DNA of 32,720 bases from JASJBU01 sp965372385 (GCA_965372385.1 CBDVCD010000009.1:1-32720); one strand, 5' to 3'; shown: positions 14,902 to 24,800, counted from the stretch's first letter. Notes: a model not told the origin generated them from the sequence alone. Made by a program: numbers and translations.

Positions 14902-17193
14902 ATGGGTCTCTTTAGCCGGTTTTTGACTGCCACTATGCTGTTGTTGCTGGCTGTCATGTCGCAACAGGCGGCCGCGTTTGCGGTGAAGGATATCCGTATC
15001 GAGGGGCTGCAACGTATCTCCGCGGGTACGGTCTTCAACTATCTGCCGGTGAAGGTGGGTGATGAGGTGGATGCGGGCAATAGCGCCCACATCATCCGTA
15101 CCTTGTTCAAAACAGGCTTCTTCAAGGATGTGAGGCTGGAAAGAGAGGGTGATGTGCTGGTGGTTTTCGTCAGGGAAAGGCCCGCCATCGCCGAGATCAA
15201 GATCAGCGGCAACAAGGACCTGGATACTGAACCGCTGATGGCTGGTCTGAAGGATATCGGTTTGGCGGAAGGGCGGGTCTTCAAGCGGGCCATCCTGGAG
15301 CAGGTCGAACAGGAGCTGAACCGGCAATATTTCTCTCGGGGCAAATATGGCGTACGGATTGTCTCCACGGTCTCACCCCTGGAACGTAACCGGGTGGCGC
15401 TGGATATCGAGATCTCCGAGGGGTTGACGGCCCGGATCAAGCAGATCAATATCATCGGCAACCAGGCCTTCGAGGATGACGAACTGCTGGATGAGTTTCA
15501 ATTGGGGGTACCCGCCTGGTATGAGTTCTTCTCCAGCAAGGACAAATACTCAAAGCAGGCCATCTCAGGAGATCTCGAGAAACTGAGGTCCTACTATCTC
15601 GATCGGGGATTTATCGACTTCAAGATAAATTCCACCCAGGTCTCCATTACCCCGGATAAAAAGGATATCTATATCACCGTCGTACTATCGGAGGGTGAGA
15701 TCTTTACCCTGAGCGATATCAAGCTGGCGGGGGATCTGGAGCTGTCACAGCAGGAACTCTTCCCGTTGATCCATCTCAGGCGGGGGCAAGTGTTTTCCCG
15801 CAAGCAGGTGACCGCCAGTGCGGAACGGTTGACCAGCCGCTACTCTGACGCCGGCTATGCCTTTGCCAATATCAACAGCATCCCCGATATCGACCAGGAG
15901 AAGCGCCAGGTCACGATCACCTTTTTCGTGGATCCGGGCAAACGGGCCTATGTACGACGGATCAACATAAGCGGTAATACCCAGACCAAGGATGTGGTCG
16001 TGAGACGGGAGCTGCGCCAGATGGAGTCTGCCTGGTTTTCCGGCGAAAAGGTACGTCTCTCCCGGGAGCGTCTGCAGCGACTGGGTTATTTTGGAGAGGT
16101 AAATATTGAAACCCCGGCCGTGGCGGGTCTTACCGATCAGGTGGATGTGGGTATTCATGTGGAGGAGAGGGCCTCGGGTAGTCTGAGTGCCGGTATCGGC
16201 TACTCCCAGACCCAGGGTCTTCTCTTCAATGCCAGCATCACCCAGGACAACTTTATAGGTACCGGCAAGCGGGTCTCAGCGGGTTTCGATACCAGTAAGG
16301 CCAACCGGCGACTCATCCTGGCCTATACCAATCCCTACTACACCATCAATGGTATCAGCCGGGGATTCGAATTAAGTTTTCGGCAGACCGACTTCGCGGA
16401 GTTGAATATCTCCAGCTACTCCACCGATTTGAGCCGGTTGGGAATGAATTTTGGCATTCCCGTCACGGAGTACGACCGTCTGAGATTCAGTCTGGCCTAT
16501 CAAGACACCAAGTTTTTTCTCGGTTCCTCCCCATCCCAGGTGATCATCGATTTTGAGCAGGAGAATGGCGACCACTTTATCGATTATGAACTTCTCACCA
16601 GCTGGATCCGCGACAACCGCGATCGGGCCATCTTCCCAAATCGTGGGGCTTTGCAGAACTTGAGTCTACAGACCAATCTGCCCAGTAGCGATCTTCAGTA
16701 CTATCGTATCCGTTACCGCCACACTCGCTACTTTTCCCTGACGAAATCCATCATCTTAAAATTCAACGCCGATCTGGGTTACGGCGATGGCTATGGCGAA
16801 GATGAAGATCTGCCGTTCTTCCGAAATTTCTATGCGGGTGGGATTGGAACCGTCAGGGGGTTCGAGAGTAACTCCCTGGGGCCTCAGGATGAATTTGGTA
16901 ATGCCTTGGGAGCAAATACGAAAATTACCGGTCAAATGGAACTGTTGTTTCCACCTCCGGGGGATACATTCAGAGACTCCATGCGTTTAGGTCTGTTCCT
17001 GGATGCGGGTAATGTGTTTGATTTGAGTGATGGTGGTGACATTGACACCGATGAATTTCGAGCTTCAACAGGTGTAATGCTATCCTGGATGTCTCCGGTG
17101 GGTCCTCTCTCTTTCAGTTTGGGGTATCCTCTGAAATCGCGGGATGAGGATAAGTTAGAACTCTTCCAGTTTAGCATCGGGGCCGGTTTTTAA
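14902..17193 (+). CDS. bamA: Outer-membrane protein assembly factor BamA
   Basis: BamA, 763 aa, is the central subunit of the BAM complex that folds and inserts beta-barrel proteins into the outer membrane. A signal peptide ends after QQAAAFA (about residue 26). Five POTRA domains follow to about residue 422, with the typical starts VKDIRIEGLQRIS, IAEIKISGNKDL, IKQINIIGNQAF and VRRINISGNTQT. The C-terminal half is the 16-stranded barrel. The conserved loop-6 motif VRGFE lies near residue 651, and the protein ends in the aromatic FSIGAGF needed for recognition by BAM. Length is close to the usual 790-810. The gene heads a tight plus-strand cluster. The usual upstream neighbour rseP is absent here. 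No strong ribosome-binding site is visible before the ATG. Confidence 0.98.
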   Translation: MGLFSRFLTATMLLLLAVMSQQAAAFAVKDIRIEGLQRISAGTVFNYLPVKVGDEVDAGNSAHIIRTLFKTGFFKDVRLEREGDVLVVFVRERPAIAEIKISGNKDLDTEPLMAGLKDIGLAEGRVFKRAILEQVEQELNRQYFSRGKYGVRIVSTVSPLERNRVALDIEISEGLTARIKQINIIGNQAFEDDELLDEFQLGVPAWYEFFSSKDKYSKQAISGDLEKLRSYYLDRGFIDFKINSTQVSITPDKKDIYITVVLSEGEIFTLSDIKLAGDLELSQQELFPLIHLRRGQVFSRKQVTASAERLTSRYSDAGYAFANINSIPDIDQEKRQVTITFFVDPGKRAYVRRINISGNTQTKDVVVRRELRQMESAWFSGEKVRLSRERLQRLGYFGEVNIETPAVAGLTDQVDVGIHVEERASGSLSAGIGYSQTQGLLFNASITQDNFIGTGKRVSAGFDTSKANRRLILAYTNPYYTINGISRGFELSFRQTDFAELNISSYSTDLSRLGMNFGIPVTEYDRLRFSLAYQDTKFFLGSSPSQVIIDFEQENGDHFIDYELLTSWIRDNRDRAIFPNRGALQNLSLQTNLPSSDLQYYRIRYRHTRYFSLTKSIILKFNADLGYGDGYGEDEDLPFFRNFYAGGIGTVRGFESNSLGPQDEFGNALGANTKITGQMELLFPPPGDTFRDSMRLGLFLDAGNVFDLSDGGDIDTDEFRASTGVMLSWMSPVGPLSFSLGYPLKSRDEDKLELFQFSIGAGF

Positions 17194-17211
17194 TTATTGA
17201 GGAGTGATTTA

Positions 17212-17727
17212 GTGAGAAAAATAGGTTTATTAAGTGCATCCTTGCTGGTCTTTACCTTGCAGTCAGGTGCTGTTTCAGCGGAAAACTATCGGATTGGTTT
17301 TGTCAATGCCACCAAGGTGTTTGAAGAGTCTCCGCAGTATAACGATGCCAGGAATCGCCTGCAGAAGGAGTTTTCGCGGCGTGAGAAGGATCTGCTGGCC
17401 GATCAGAAACAGCTGAGGCAATTGGAAGATAAACTGCAACGTGACGGGACGGTGATGAGTGAGTCCGAGGTCAAGCGTCTGGAGCGGGATATTCTGTCAC
17501 GCAGCCGCAGGCTCAAGAATGCCCAAACGGAGTTTCGCGAAGATCTCAATCTGCGCCAGAACGAGGAGTTCAAAAATCTGCGTGCCCAGATCCGTGAGGT
17601 GATCCAGGAGGTGGGTAAAAAGGAGGGAATCGACCTGATTGTTTCAGATGGCGTGGTCTATTTCAGTAAAAGGATAGATATCTCTGATCTTGTCCTGGGT
17701 AAGCTGAAGCGACTGAAGACAGACTAG
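17212..17727 (+). CDS. skp: Periplasmic chaperone Skp/OmpH
   Basis: A 171-aa Skp (OmpH) family chaperone, which holds unfolded outer-membrane proteins in the periplasm and hands them to BamA. The signal peptide spans residues 1-23, ending GAVSA. The mature start ENYRIGFVNATKVFEESP is typical. Residues 45-130 are highly charged heptads forming the coiled-coil tentacles, and the C terminus returns to the trimerisation core (GIDLIVSDGVVYFSKRIDIS). I choose the GTG at 17212 over an in-frame TTG at 17197 because GAGGAG lies seven bases upstream and the TTG would overlap that site. The gene starts 18 bases after bamA and is surely cotranscribed. Confidence 0.95.
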   Translation: MRKIGLLSASLLVFTLQSGAVSAENYRIGFVNATKVFEESPQYNDARNRLQKEFSRREKDLLADQKQLRQLEDKLQRDGTVMSESEVKRLERDILSRSRRLKNAQTEFREDLNLRQNEEFKNLRAQIREVIQEVGKKEGIDLIVSDGVVYFSKRIDISDLVLGKLKRLKTD

Positions 17728-17744
17728 TTGGTGGGTTCTCGGGC

Positions 17745-18782
17745 ATGGTAGTCTGTCGTCTGGGTGACTTGGCGGAAGCGGTAGGTGCTCGCCTGAATGG
17801 CGATCCGGATATCAGAATATCCGGCGTCGGCGCCTTGGAGATAGCCAAGGAAGGTGAAATCAGTTTTCTCACTAATCCGAAATATCGGCATTTTCTGGCG
17901 GAGACCCAGGCATCGGCGGTGATACTTGCGCCGGACGATGAAGCGGACTGTCCCACCGTGGCATTGGTCAGTGACAATCCCTATCTCGCCTACGCCAGGG
18001 TGGTCAGCCGGCTCTTTCCTGAACCTGAGAGCCCGACGGGTCGCCACCCCAGCGCGGTTATCGCCGCATCGGCGCAAATCGATCCCAGCGCATGGGTAGG
18101 ACCATGCAGCGTCATCGGCAAGGATGTCAGGATTGGGGCTGGCGTTATCATCGGCCCCGGATCCGTGGTGGGCGATGCTTGTGTCATTGGGGAAAATACC
18201 CGCCTGATCGCCAGAGTGACGCTTTGCCGGGGTACCTGGATCGGCGCAAGATGTCGGATTCACCCGGGTGCCGTGCTGGGTGCGGACGGTTTTGGACTGG
18301 CCAACGATACGGGCCGTTGGGAGAAGGTTCCGCAACTGGGTCGGGTGATTCTGGGTGACGATGTGGAGGTGGGGGCCAATACTACGATAGATCGGGGTGC
18401 CCTTGAGGATACCGTGCTGGAAGATGGGGTCAAGCTGGATAATCTGATCCAGATCGCCCACAACGTCCGGATCGGAGCGCATACTGCCATGGCTGGTGCC
18501 AGTGGCATTGCCGGCTCCACAAAGGTTGGCCGTCACTGTACGATTGGAGGACTCACGGCGCTGGCTGGACACCTGACGATCGGGGATAATGTACACTTTT
18601 CGGGCGCTACTCCGGTAACCCGCTCCTTCAAGGAGGCAGGCTACTACAGCGGTAACCTGCCGGCCATGGATAATGCTGATTGGCGCAAGGCGGTTGCCCG
18701 GATACGGCATCTGGACGAGATGGCCAAGCGGTTGAAATTGCTGGAAAAAAAGGTCGCTGCAATACAGGGCGATAACAAGTAA
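17745..18782 (+). CDS. lpxD: UDP-3-O-(3-hydroxyacyl)glucosamine N-acyltransferase LpxD
   Basis: LpxD, 345 aa, transfers the second 3-hydroxyacyl chain from acyl-ACP to UDP-3-O-acylglucosamine, the third step of lipid A synthesis, in the cytosol. The N-terminal uridine-binding domain (1-100) includes ISFLTNPKYRHFL. The left-handed beta-helix of hexapeptide repeats runs from about 105 to 310, seen as repeated I-G-x-x-x-x units. The segment NLIQIAHNVRIGAHTAMAG contains the catalytic His. A C-terminal helix ends KRLKLLEKKVAAIQ. The ATG at 17745 follows skp by 17 bases. The length matches the family. Confidence 0.97.
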   Translation: MVVCRLGDLAEAVGARLNGDPDIRISGVGALEIAKEGEISFLTNPKYRHFLAETQASAVILAPDDEADCPTVALVSDNPYLAYARVVSRLFPEPESPTGRHPSAVIAASAQIDPSAWVGPCSVIGKDVRIGAGVIIGPGSVVGDACVIGENTRLIARVTLCRGTWIGARCRIHPGAVLGADGFGLANDTGRWEKVPQLGRVILGDDVEVGANTTIDRGALEDTVLEDGVKLDNLIQIAHNVRIGAHTAMAGASGIAGSTKVGRHCTIGGLTALAGHLTIGDNVHFSGATPVTRSFKEAGYYSGNLPAMDNADWRKAVARIRHLDEMAKRLKLLEKKVAAIQGDNK

Positions 18783-18809
18783 TGAGACGATGCGAAAGCG
18801 GAGGGTAGT

Positions 18810-19259
18810 TTGATCGTAATGGATGTCAACAAGGTGCTGAGTTTACTGCCGCATCGTTATCCCTTCATGTTGGTGGACCGGGTCATAGAATTTGAGAAGG
18901 ACAAACGTTTGCTGGCGTTGAAGAACGTGACCTACAACGAACCCTTCTTCAATGGCCATTTTCCAGTTAAACCCGTCATGCCGGGGGTGTTGATTGTGGA
19001 GGCGATGGCTCAGGCCACCGCTCTGCTGGCATTGGAGTCCAATCCGGAAACCGTGAGCGAAAACACGATCTATCTGTTCGTGGGCATCGACAAGGCCCGT
19101 TTCAAGCAGCAAGTTGAACCGGGTGACCAACTCCATATCGAGGTGATCCTGAACAAGATGAGGCGGGGTATGGGCTTCTTTTCCTGCACCGCCACCGTTG
19201 ACGGGAAAATAGTCGCCTCCGCCGAGATCATGTGTACGGCCAGGGAGATAGGGAACTGA
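18810..19259 (+). CDS. fabZ: 3-hydroxyacyl-[acyl-carrier-protein] dehydratase FabZ
   Basis: FabZ, 149 aa, removes water from 3-hydroxyacyl-ACP in fatty-acid elongation, competing with LpxA and LpxD for 3-hydroxyacyl-ACP. The hot-dog fold motifs are all present: LLPHRYPFMLVDRV, then NEPFFNGHFPVKPVMPGVLI with the catalytic His, and EAMAQATALLAL with the catalytic Glu. Two starts are possible. The TTG at 18810 has GGAGG five bases upstream; the ATG at 18819 gives the N terminus MDVNKVLSLLPHRYPF, closer to many homologues, but its distance to GGAGG is 14 bases. I keep the TTG on spacing. The gene lies 27 bases after lpxD and overlaps lpxA. Confidence 0.96.
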   Translation: MIVMDVNKVLSLLPHRYPFMLVDRVIEFEKDKRLLALKNVTYNEPFFNGHFPVKPVMPGVLIVEAMAQATALLALESNPETVSENTIYLFVGIDKARFKQQVEPGDQLHIEVILNKMRRGMGFFSCTATVDGKIVASAEIMCTAREIGN

Positions 19260-20026
19260 TCGATCAACGTGCAGTCATCGATTCCGCAGCGGAACTGGAT
19301 GAAGGTGTTGAAGTAGGGCCCTTCACTGTCATTGGTTCAGATGTGCGGATCGGCAAAGGAACCACCATTGGCCCCCACGCGGTAATCAGGGGGCAGACCC
19401 GCATCGGTGAGAACAACCGCATCTTCCAATTCGCCTCGGTGGGCGAAGACCCGCAGGACAAAAAATATGCGGGAGAAGTGACCCGCCTGGAGATCGGCGA
19501 CAGCAATGTGATACGCGAATTTGTCACGATCAATCGGGGTACCGCACAGGACCGAGGCGTAACCCGTATCGGTAATGACAATCTGCTGATGGCCTATACC
19601 CACCTTGCCCATGATTGCTGGTTGGGCGATCACATCATCTTGGCCAACGCCGCTTCCCTGGGGGGGCATGTCACCATCGGCGACTACGCCATCCTGGGTG
19701 GCTTTACCACCGTGCATCAATTTTGCCAGGTGGGCGCCCACAGTTTCTGCGGTATGAGTTCCGCCATCGGCAAGGATTTACCGCCTTACGTCATGGTCTC
19801 GGGACATCCCGCCAAACCCCACGGCATCAACCGCGAGGGATTGAGTCGTCGGGGATTCAGTGAAGAAACGATCCTGCGGATCAAGCGGGCCTACAAGCTG
19901 CTCTACAGATCACACAAGCGGCTGGAAGAGGCCATCAAGGCCATTCAGGCAATGTCTGGGGAGACGCCGGAACTGGATGTGCTGGTGGATTTTCTCAGAG
20001 GGGCAAGCCGCGGCATCCTCCGCTGA
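19232..20026 (+). CDS. lpxA: UDP-N-acetylglucosamine O-acyltransferase LpxA
   Basis: LpxA, 256-264 aa, catalyses the first step of lipid A synthesis, moving a 3-hydroxyacyl group from ACP to UDP-GlcNAc. The beta-helix is visible as hexapeptide repeats from about 20 to 190, and the catalytic His lies in YTHLAHDCWLGDH. The C-terminal helical domain follows HPAKPHGINREGL. The start is unusual. The only ATG/GTG/TTG in frame is GTG at 19232, overlapping fabZ by 28 bases. The family N terminus MID aligns instead with a CTG at 19256 (CTG-ATC-GAT), which has GGGAG eight bases upstream and overlaps the fabZ stop as CTGA. The coordinate given is the GTG; the CTG is a serious alternative. Confidence 0.95.
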   Translation: MYGQGDRELIDQRAVIDSAAELDEGVEVGPFTVIGSDVRIGKGTTIGPHAVIRGQTRIGENNRIFQFASVGEDPQDKKYAGEVTRLEIGDSNVIREFVTINRGTAQDRGVTRIGNDNLLMAYTHLAHDCWLGDHIILANAASLGGHVTIGDYAILGGFTTVHQFCQVGAHSFCGMSSAIGKDLPPYVMVSGHPAKPHGINREGLSRRGFSEETILRIKRAYKLLYRSHKRLEEAIKAIQAMSGETPELDVLVDFLRGASRGILR

Positions 20027-20031
20027 CTTGA

Positions 20032-20062
20032 GTACTCCATCAATACAACCTTGACGGAGGAC
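20032..20062 (+). repeat. 31-bp palindromic repeat (family A), copy 2, forming the lpxB leader
   Basis: The copy fills most of the 38-base gap between lpxA and lpxB. It reads GTACTCCATCAATACAACC followed by TTGACGGAGGAC; the last arm has GAGGAC where the other complete copies have GAGTAC. That change yields a GGAGG at 20056-20060, four bases before the GTG start of lpxB, so the repeat contains the ribosome-binding site. Confidence 0.85.
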
Positions 20063-20064
20063 TC

Positions 20065-21231
20065 GTGAGCCAGTCACAGCGGATCGGGATCGTTGCTAAT
20101 GAGGTTTCCGGCGACCAGCTGGCCGCTACGCTCATCCAGGCCCTCAAGGCAAGAAGGCCGGAGCTCCAGTTCGAAGGCATGACCGGTCCTCAGATGGAGG
20201 CGGAGGGCTGTCGGAGCCTGGCAAGCATGGACCCGGTCATGGGGCTGGTGGAGGTGCTGAAACATCTCCCCAGGCTGCTGTCCGCCAGACGCCAACTCTA
20301 CAGCCACTTCTCAGATGACCCGCCCGTGCTCTTCATCGGGGTCGACGCCCCGGATTTCAACCTGGCCCTGGAGGCACGTCTAAAGGCAGCAGGTGTGAAG
20401 ACCGCCCATTTTGTCAGTCCCACGGTCTGGGCCTGGCGTCAGGGTCGGGCGAAGAAGTTGCGGCACGCGGTCGATCTGATGCTCTGCATCTTTGCTTTCG
20501 AAGCGGATTTTCTGCGTAACTACCAGGTGCCGGCAGTCTATGTCGGACATCCCCTGGCGGACGAGATCCCTATGGCACCCCTCGACGCCAGGGTTCAGCG
20601 TAGCCAGCTGGGCATGGACCCGGCAAGACCTGCCATTGCCATGCTGCCCGGCAGCCGTATGAGCGAGGTGAGCCGGCTGGCGGATGATTTCATCAAGACC
20701 GCCCAATGGTGCCTGCGGCGACGTCCTGAGCTGCAGTTCGTCTCTCCACTGGTGAATGCCCGTATCCGCCAGGCGTTCGAGGCGCGTATCGCGGCATTGG
20801 CGCCGGATCTGCCCATCACCTTGCTCGACAAACAACCCAGACAGGCCATTCAGGCGGCAGAGGTGGTGCTCACGGCCTCTGGCACCGCCACCCTTGAAGT
20901 TCTATTGTTGAAGCGTCCAATGGTGGTGGCCTACCGCTTGTCTCCACTCACCTATTGGATGATCAAGTATTTCAACCTGCTCAAGATCCCCCATGTGTCG
21001 ATCGCCAATCTGTTGGCTGACGAAGCCATGGCCCCGGAATACCTCCAGCATGACTGTAGTCCGGAAAAGATGGGACCGGCCCTGCTCGAGTTTCTGGACA
21101 ACCCGCAACGGCGCGTGGAGATCGCTGGTGCCTACCGGAAGATCCATGAGTCGTTACGCTGCAATGCCGCCGAGCGGGTGGCGGATGCGGTGCTGGAATT
21201 GATCGATGAAGAGTCTGCGAATGCACCATGA
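20065..21231 (+). CDS. lpxB: Lipid-A-disaccharide synthase LpxB
   Basis: LpxB, 388 aa, is the inner-membrane-associated glycosyltransferase (family GT19) that joins UDP-diacylglucosamine and lipid X into the tetra-acyl disaccharide. Recognisable segments are the N-terminal NEVSGDQLAA (homologues usually have GExSGD), FIGVDAPDFNLALE, VSPTVWAWRQGRAKKL, VGHPLADEIP, AMLPGSRMSEVSRL, and the acceptor-side TASGTATLEVLLLKRPMVVAY. The length is normal. The start is GTG at 20065. Its Shine-Dalgarno GGAGG lies inside the preceding palindromic repeat, where a hairpin could mask it. The 3' end overlaps rnhB by 26 bases, implying translational coupling. Confidence 0.97.
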   Translation: MSQSQRIGIVANEVSGDQLAATLIQALKARRPELQFEGMTGPQMEAEGCRSLASMDPVMGLVEVLKHLPRLLSARRQLYSHFSDDPPVLFIGVDAPDFNLALEARLKAAGVKTAHFVSPTVWAWRQGRAKKLRHAVDLMLCIFAFEADFLRNYQVPAVYVGHPLADEIPMAPLDARVQRSQLGMDPARPAIAMLPGSRMSEVSRLADDFIKTAQWCLRRRPELQFVSPLVNARIRQAFEARIAALAPDLPITLLDKQPRQAIQAAEVVLTASGTATLEVLLLKRPMVVAYRLSPLTYWMIKYFNLLKIPHVSIANLLADEAMAPEYLQHDCSPEKMGPALLEFLDNPQRRVEIAGAYRKIHESLRCNAAERVADAVLELIDEESANAP

Positions 21232-21799
21232 AACCTTGCTTGCCGGGGTCGACGAAGTGGGGCGTGGTCCCTTGGCCGGACCGGTGGTGGCCGCCGCGGT
21301 GATACTCGATCCAGCCAAGCCTATCGAGGGGTTGGCGGATTCAAAAAAACTCAGTGAGAAAAAACGCGAGCAGTTGGCGGAGCAGATCCGCGAACATGCC
21401 ATGGCCTGGTCCCTGGGTCGGGCGGAAGTGGAGGAGATCGATCGCATCAATATCCTGCAGGCCAGTCTGCTGGCCATGCAACGGGCCGTGGAGGGGCTGA
21501 CCGTCACCCCTCACAAGGCCCTGGTGGATGGCAATAAATTACCTCGATTGAGTTGCCCGGCGGAGGCCATCGTCGGTGGGGACAACACGGTTGAGGTGAT
21601 CAGCGCCGCCTCTATCATCGCCAAGGTGGCGCGGGACCGGGAGATGGTGGAGCTGGACGCCATATATCCAGGTTATGGCCTGGCGAAACACAAGGGCTAT
21701 CCCACAAAACAGCATGTCGAGGCCCTGCGGACTCTTGGAGTGACGCCGATCCATCGCCGTACTTTCGGGCCGGTGAAACGCCTTCTGGCCACCGATTGA
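21206..21799 (+). CDS. rnhB: Ribonuclease HII
   Basis: RNase HII, 197 aa, cuts RNA in RNA-DNA hybrids and starts removal of ribonucleotides misplaced in DNA. The acidic catalytic pair is in GVDEVGRGPLAGPVVAAAV near the N terminus, another active-site Asp is in LVDGNKLP, and the last is expected around ELDAIYPGYGLAKHKGYPT; SIIAKVARDREM is also typical. The ATG at 21206 overlaps lpxB by 26 bases; a second in-frame ATG at 21221 with GAAGAG about seven bases upstream is an alternative. The lpxB-rnhB-dnaE order is common in gammaproteobacteria. Confidence 0.96.
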   Translation: MKSLRMHHETLLAGVDEVGRGPLAGPVVAAAVILDPAKPIEGLADSKKLSEKKREQLAEQIREHAMAWSLGRAEVEEIDRINILQASLLAMQRAVEGLTVTPHKALVDGNKLPRLSCPAEAIVGGDNTVEVISAASIIAKVARDREMVELDAIYPGYGLAKHKGYPTKQHVEALRTLGVTPIHRRTFGPVKRLLATD

Positions 21800-21821
21800 A
21801 AGACGGGTTTTTTTAACCAGA

Positions 21822-21838
21822 GGCTCATGGTCTGAGCC
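21822..21838. repeat. Hairpin between rnhB and dnaE
   Basis: GGCTCA (21822-21827) and TGAGCC (21833-21838) form a six-pair stem with a five-base loop, 22 bases after the rnhB stop and 24 before dnaE. Only CGTTTC follows, so at best it is a weak terminator or pause site. Confidence 0.35.
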
Positions 21839-21862
21839 CGTTTCGCGGTAGAATTATTCCCC

Positions 21863-24800
21863 ATGAATCCTTCCTTCGTTCACCTGCGCGTTCACTCCGA
21901 ATATTCCCTGGTGGATGGTATCGTGCGGATCAAGCCGCTGGTTGCCCGGGCGGTTGAGATGGGCATGCCGGCGGTGGCGGTGACCGACCAGTCCAATCTC
22001 TTCGCCCTGGTGAAGTTCTATCAGGCGGCGCGAGCGGCGGGGGTCAAGCCCATCGCCGGGGTAGATGTCTGGCTGCGCAACCCGGAGGATGTCAACAATC
22101 CGTTCCGCTTGGTGTTGCTGGTGCAGAACGACATCGGTTACAAAAATCTCACCTTGTTGGTCTCACGCAGTTATCGGGAAGGCCAGCATCTGGGGCGGCC
22201 GATGCTGGAGTGGGAGTGGCTGACGGATAACGTGGACGGACTTATCGCTCTCTCCGGCGGCCGCCAGGGAGATATCGGGCGGGCGTTGCTGGCGGGCAAC
22301 CAGACGGAGGCGGAGCGGCTGCTGGCTGGTTGGTTGGCCCTGTTCGGTGACCGTTTCTATTTGGAGTTGAATCGCACCGGCCGCCCGGAGGAGGAGGCCT
22401 GCCTGCACGCCAGCGTCGAACTGGCGGCGGCCCGGCAAGTACCGGTGGTGGCCACCAACGATGTGCGCTTCATCAGCCCAGAAGATTTCGAGGCCCACGA
22501 GGTGCGGGGCTGCATCCATGAGGGGCGTACCCTGGACGATCCTCGTCGCCCCAGAAACTATTCCGAGCAGCAGTACCTGCGCACCCCGGAGGAGATGCGG
22601 GAGCTGTTCGCCGATATCCCGGAGGCGCTGGAAAACAGCGTTGAGATCGCCAGGCGCTGCAGCATCGAGCTGACCCTGGGTAAGAACTATCTACCTGATT
22701 TTCCCATCCCCGAAGGCATGACCATCGAGGAGTTCTTTGCCGCGGAATCGCGCAAGGGGCTGGAGTGGCGGTTGGAGCAAATCCTGGATAGGAATTCGCC
22801 GGCGTTTGCCGAGCAGCGCAAGGTCTATGACGAGCGCCTGCGGATCGAGCTGGATGTGATCAACAGCATGGGTTTCCCCGGTTACTTTCTGATCGTCGCC
22901 GACTTCATCCAGTGGGCCAAGGACAACGACATCCCGGTGGGTCCGGGGCGCGGTTCCGGCGCCGGCTCCCTGGTGGCCTATGCGCTGAAGATCACCGACC
23001 TGGATCCGATCGATCTTGAGCTGCTGTTCGAGCGCTTCCTCAACCCGGAGCGGGTCTCCATGCCCGACTTCGATGTCGACTTCTGCATGGACAAGCGGGA
23101 TCTGGTGATCGACTATGTGGCGCGCACCTACGGGCGCGACTCGGTCTCCCAGATCATTACCTACGGCACCATGGCGGCCAAGGCGGTGGTGCGGGACGTG
23201 GGCCGGGTGCTCGGCCACCCCTACGGCTTCACCGACCGGGTGGCCAAGATGGTGCCATTCGAGATCGGTATGACCTTGAAAAAGGCCTTGGAGGAGAGCG
23301 AGGACCTGAAGCGGGCCTACGACACCAATGAGGAGGTGCGTGACCTCATCGAGATGGCAAAGAAGCTGGAGGGTTGCGCGCGCAACGCCGGCAAGCACGC
23401 CGGCGGCGTGGTGATCTCCCCCGGCCTGCTCACCGACTTCAGCCCGCTCTACTGCGAGGAGGGGGGCGGCAACCTGGTCACCCAGTTCGACAAGGACGAT
23501 GTGGAGAAGGTCGGTCTGGTGAAGTTCGACTTCCTCGGCCTGCGTACCCTGACCATCATCGATTGGGCGCTGAAGACGGTGAACGCCGGGCGTGCCAAGA
23601 ATGGGTTGGAGCCGGTGGATATCAATGCCATCCCGATGGACGACGAGGCGGCCTTCAAGCTGCTCAAGGGGTGCGAGACCACTGCGGTGTTCCAGCTCGA
23701 ATCCCGCGGCATGAAGGAGCTGATCAAGAAACTACAGCCCGACAGCTTCGACGACATCACCGCGCTGGTGGCCCTGTATCGGCCCGGCCCATTGCAGTCG
23801 GGTATGGTGGACAATTTCATCAACCGCAAACACGGGCGGGAGGCGATCTCCTATCCCGATGTGCACTATCAGCACGAATCGTTGAAGCCGATCCTCGAGC
23901 CTACCTACGGGGTCATTCTCTACCAGGAGCAGGTCATGCAGATCGCTCAGGTGATGGCCGGTTACTCCTTGGGTGGCGCCGACATGCTGCGCCGAGCCAT
24001 GGGCAAGAAGAAACCGGAGGAGATGGCCAAGCAGCGGGCGGTGTTCAAGGAGGGCGCGGTAAACAACAATATCGATCCCGAGCTGGCGATGAAGATCTTC
24101 GACCTGGTGGAGAAGTTTGCCGGTTACGGCTTCAACAAGTCCCACTCCGCCGCCTATGCGCTGGTCTCGTATCAGACCATGTGGCTCAAGTCCCACTATC
24201 CGGCGGCCTTCATGGCGGCGGTTTGCTCGGCGGACATGGACAACACCGACAAGGTGGTGCCACTGATCGAGGAGTGCCGGCGCATGGGGCTAAAAGTGGA
24301 GGCGCCGCAGGTCAATCTCTCTCAATACAAATTCACCATCGCGGATGAGAAAACCGTGATCTACGGACTGGGCGCCATCAAGGGAGTGGGCGAGGCGGCC
24401 ATCGAAGCGATGGTGGCAGAGCGGGAGGCCAATAACGACGTGCAGGGAGGCACAAGTGTCGCGGGTGCAGGACGTGCAGGAGCAACCCCGTTTGCCGACC
24501 TGTTCGAATTCTGTCGCCGCATCGACATGAAGAAGGTCAACCGCCGGGTGCTGGAGTCGCTGATCCGCGCCGGAGCCCTGGATGGCCTGGGGGCCAATCG
24601 CGCCAGTCTGATGCTGCAGTTGCCCCTGGCGCTGAAGATGGCCGAGCAGTATCACGAAATGCAGGCAGTGGGGCAGAACGATCTGTTCGGCATGAGCGAC
24701 CCCCAGCCAGTCGAGAGCAGCCAGTCCATCCTTAGGTCCGCAAACGGTGCATCCCTGCACCACTCCTCCCAGGTAGTGCCGGATGATGTAGAGGATTGGG

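Noticed and set aside
22691..23398. 235-aa minus-strand frame within dnaE
   Set aside because: It is antisense to conserved polymerase motifs and has His/Val/Leu-rich shadow composition with no domain.
23374..24348. 324-aa plus-strand frame overlapping dnaE in another frame
   Set aside because: It is a GC-rich out-of-frame shadow. dnaE is intact across this region, so there is no frameshift to explain it.
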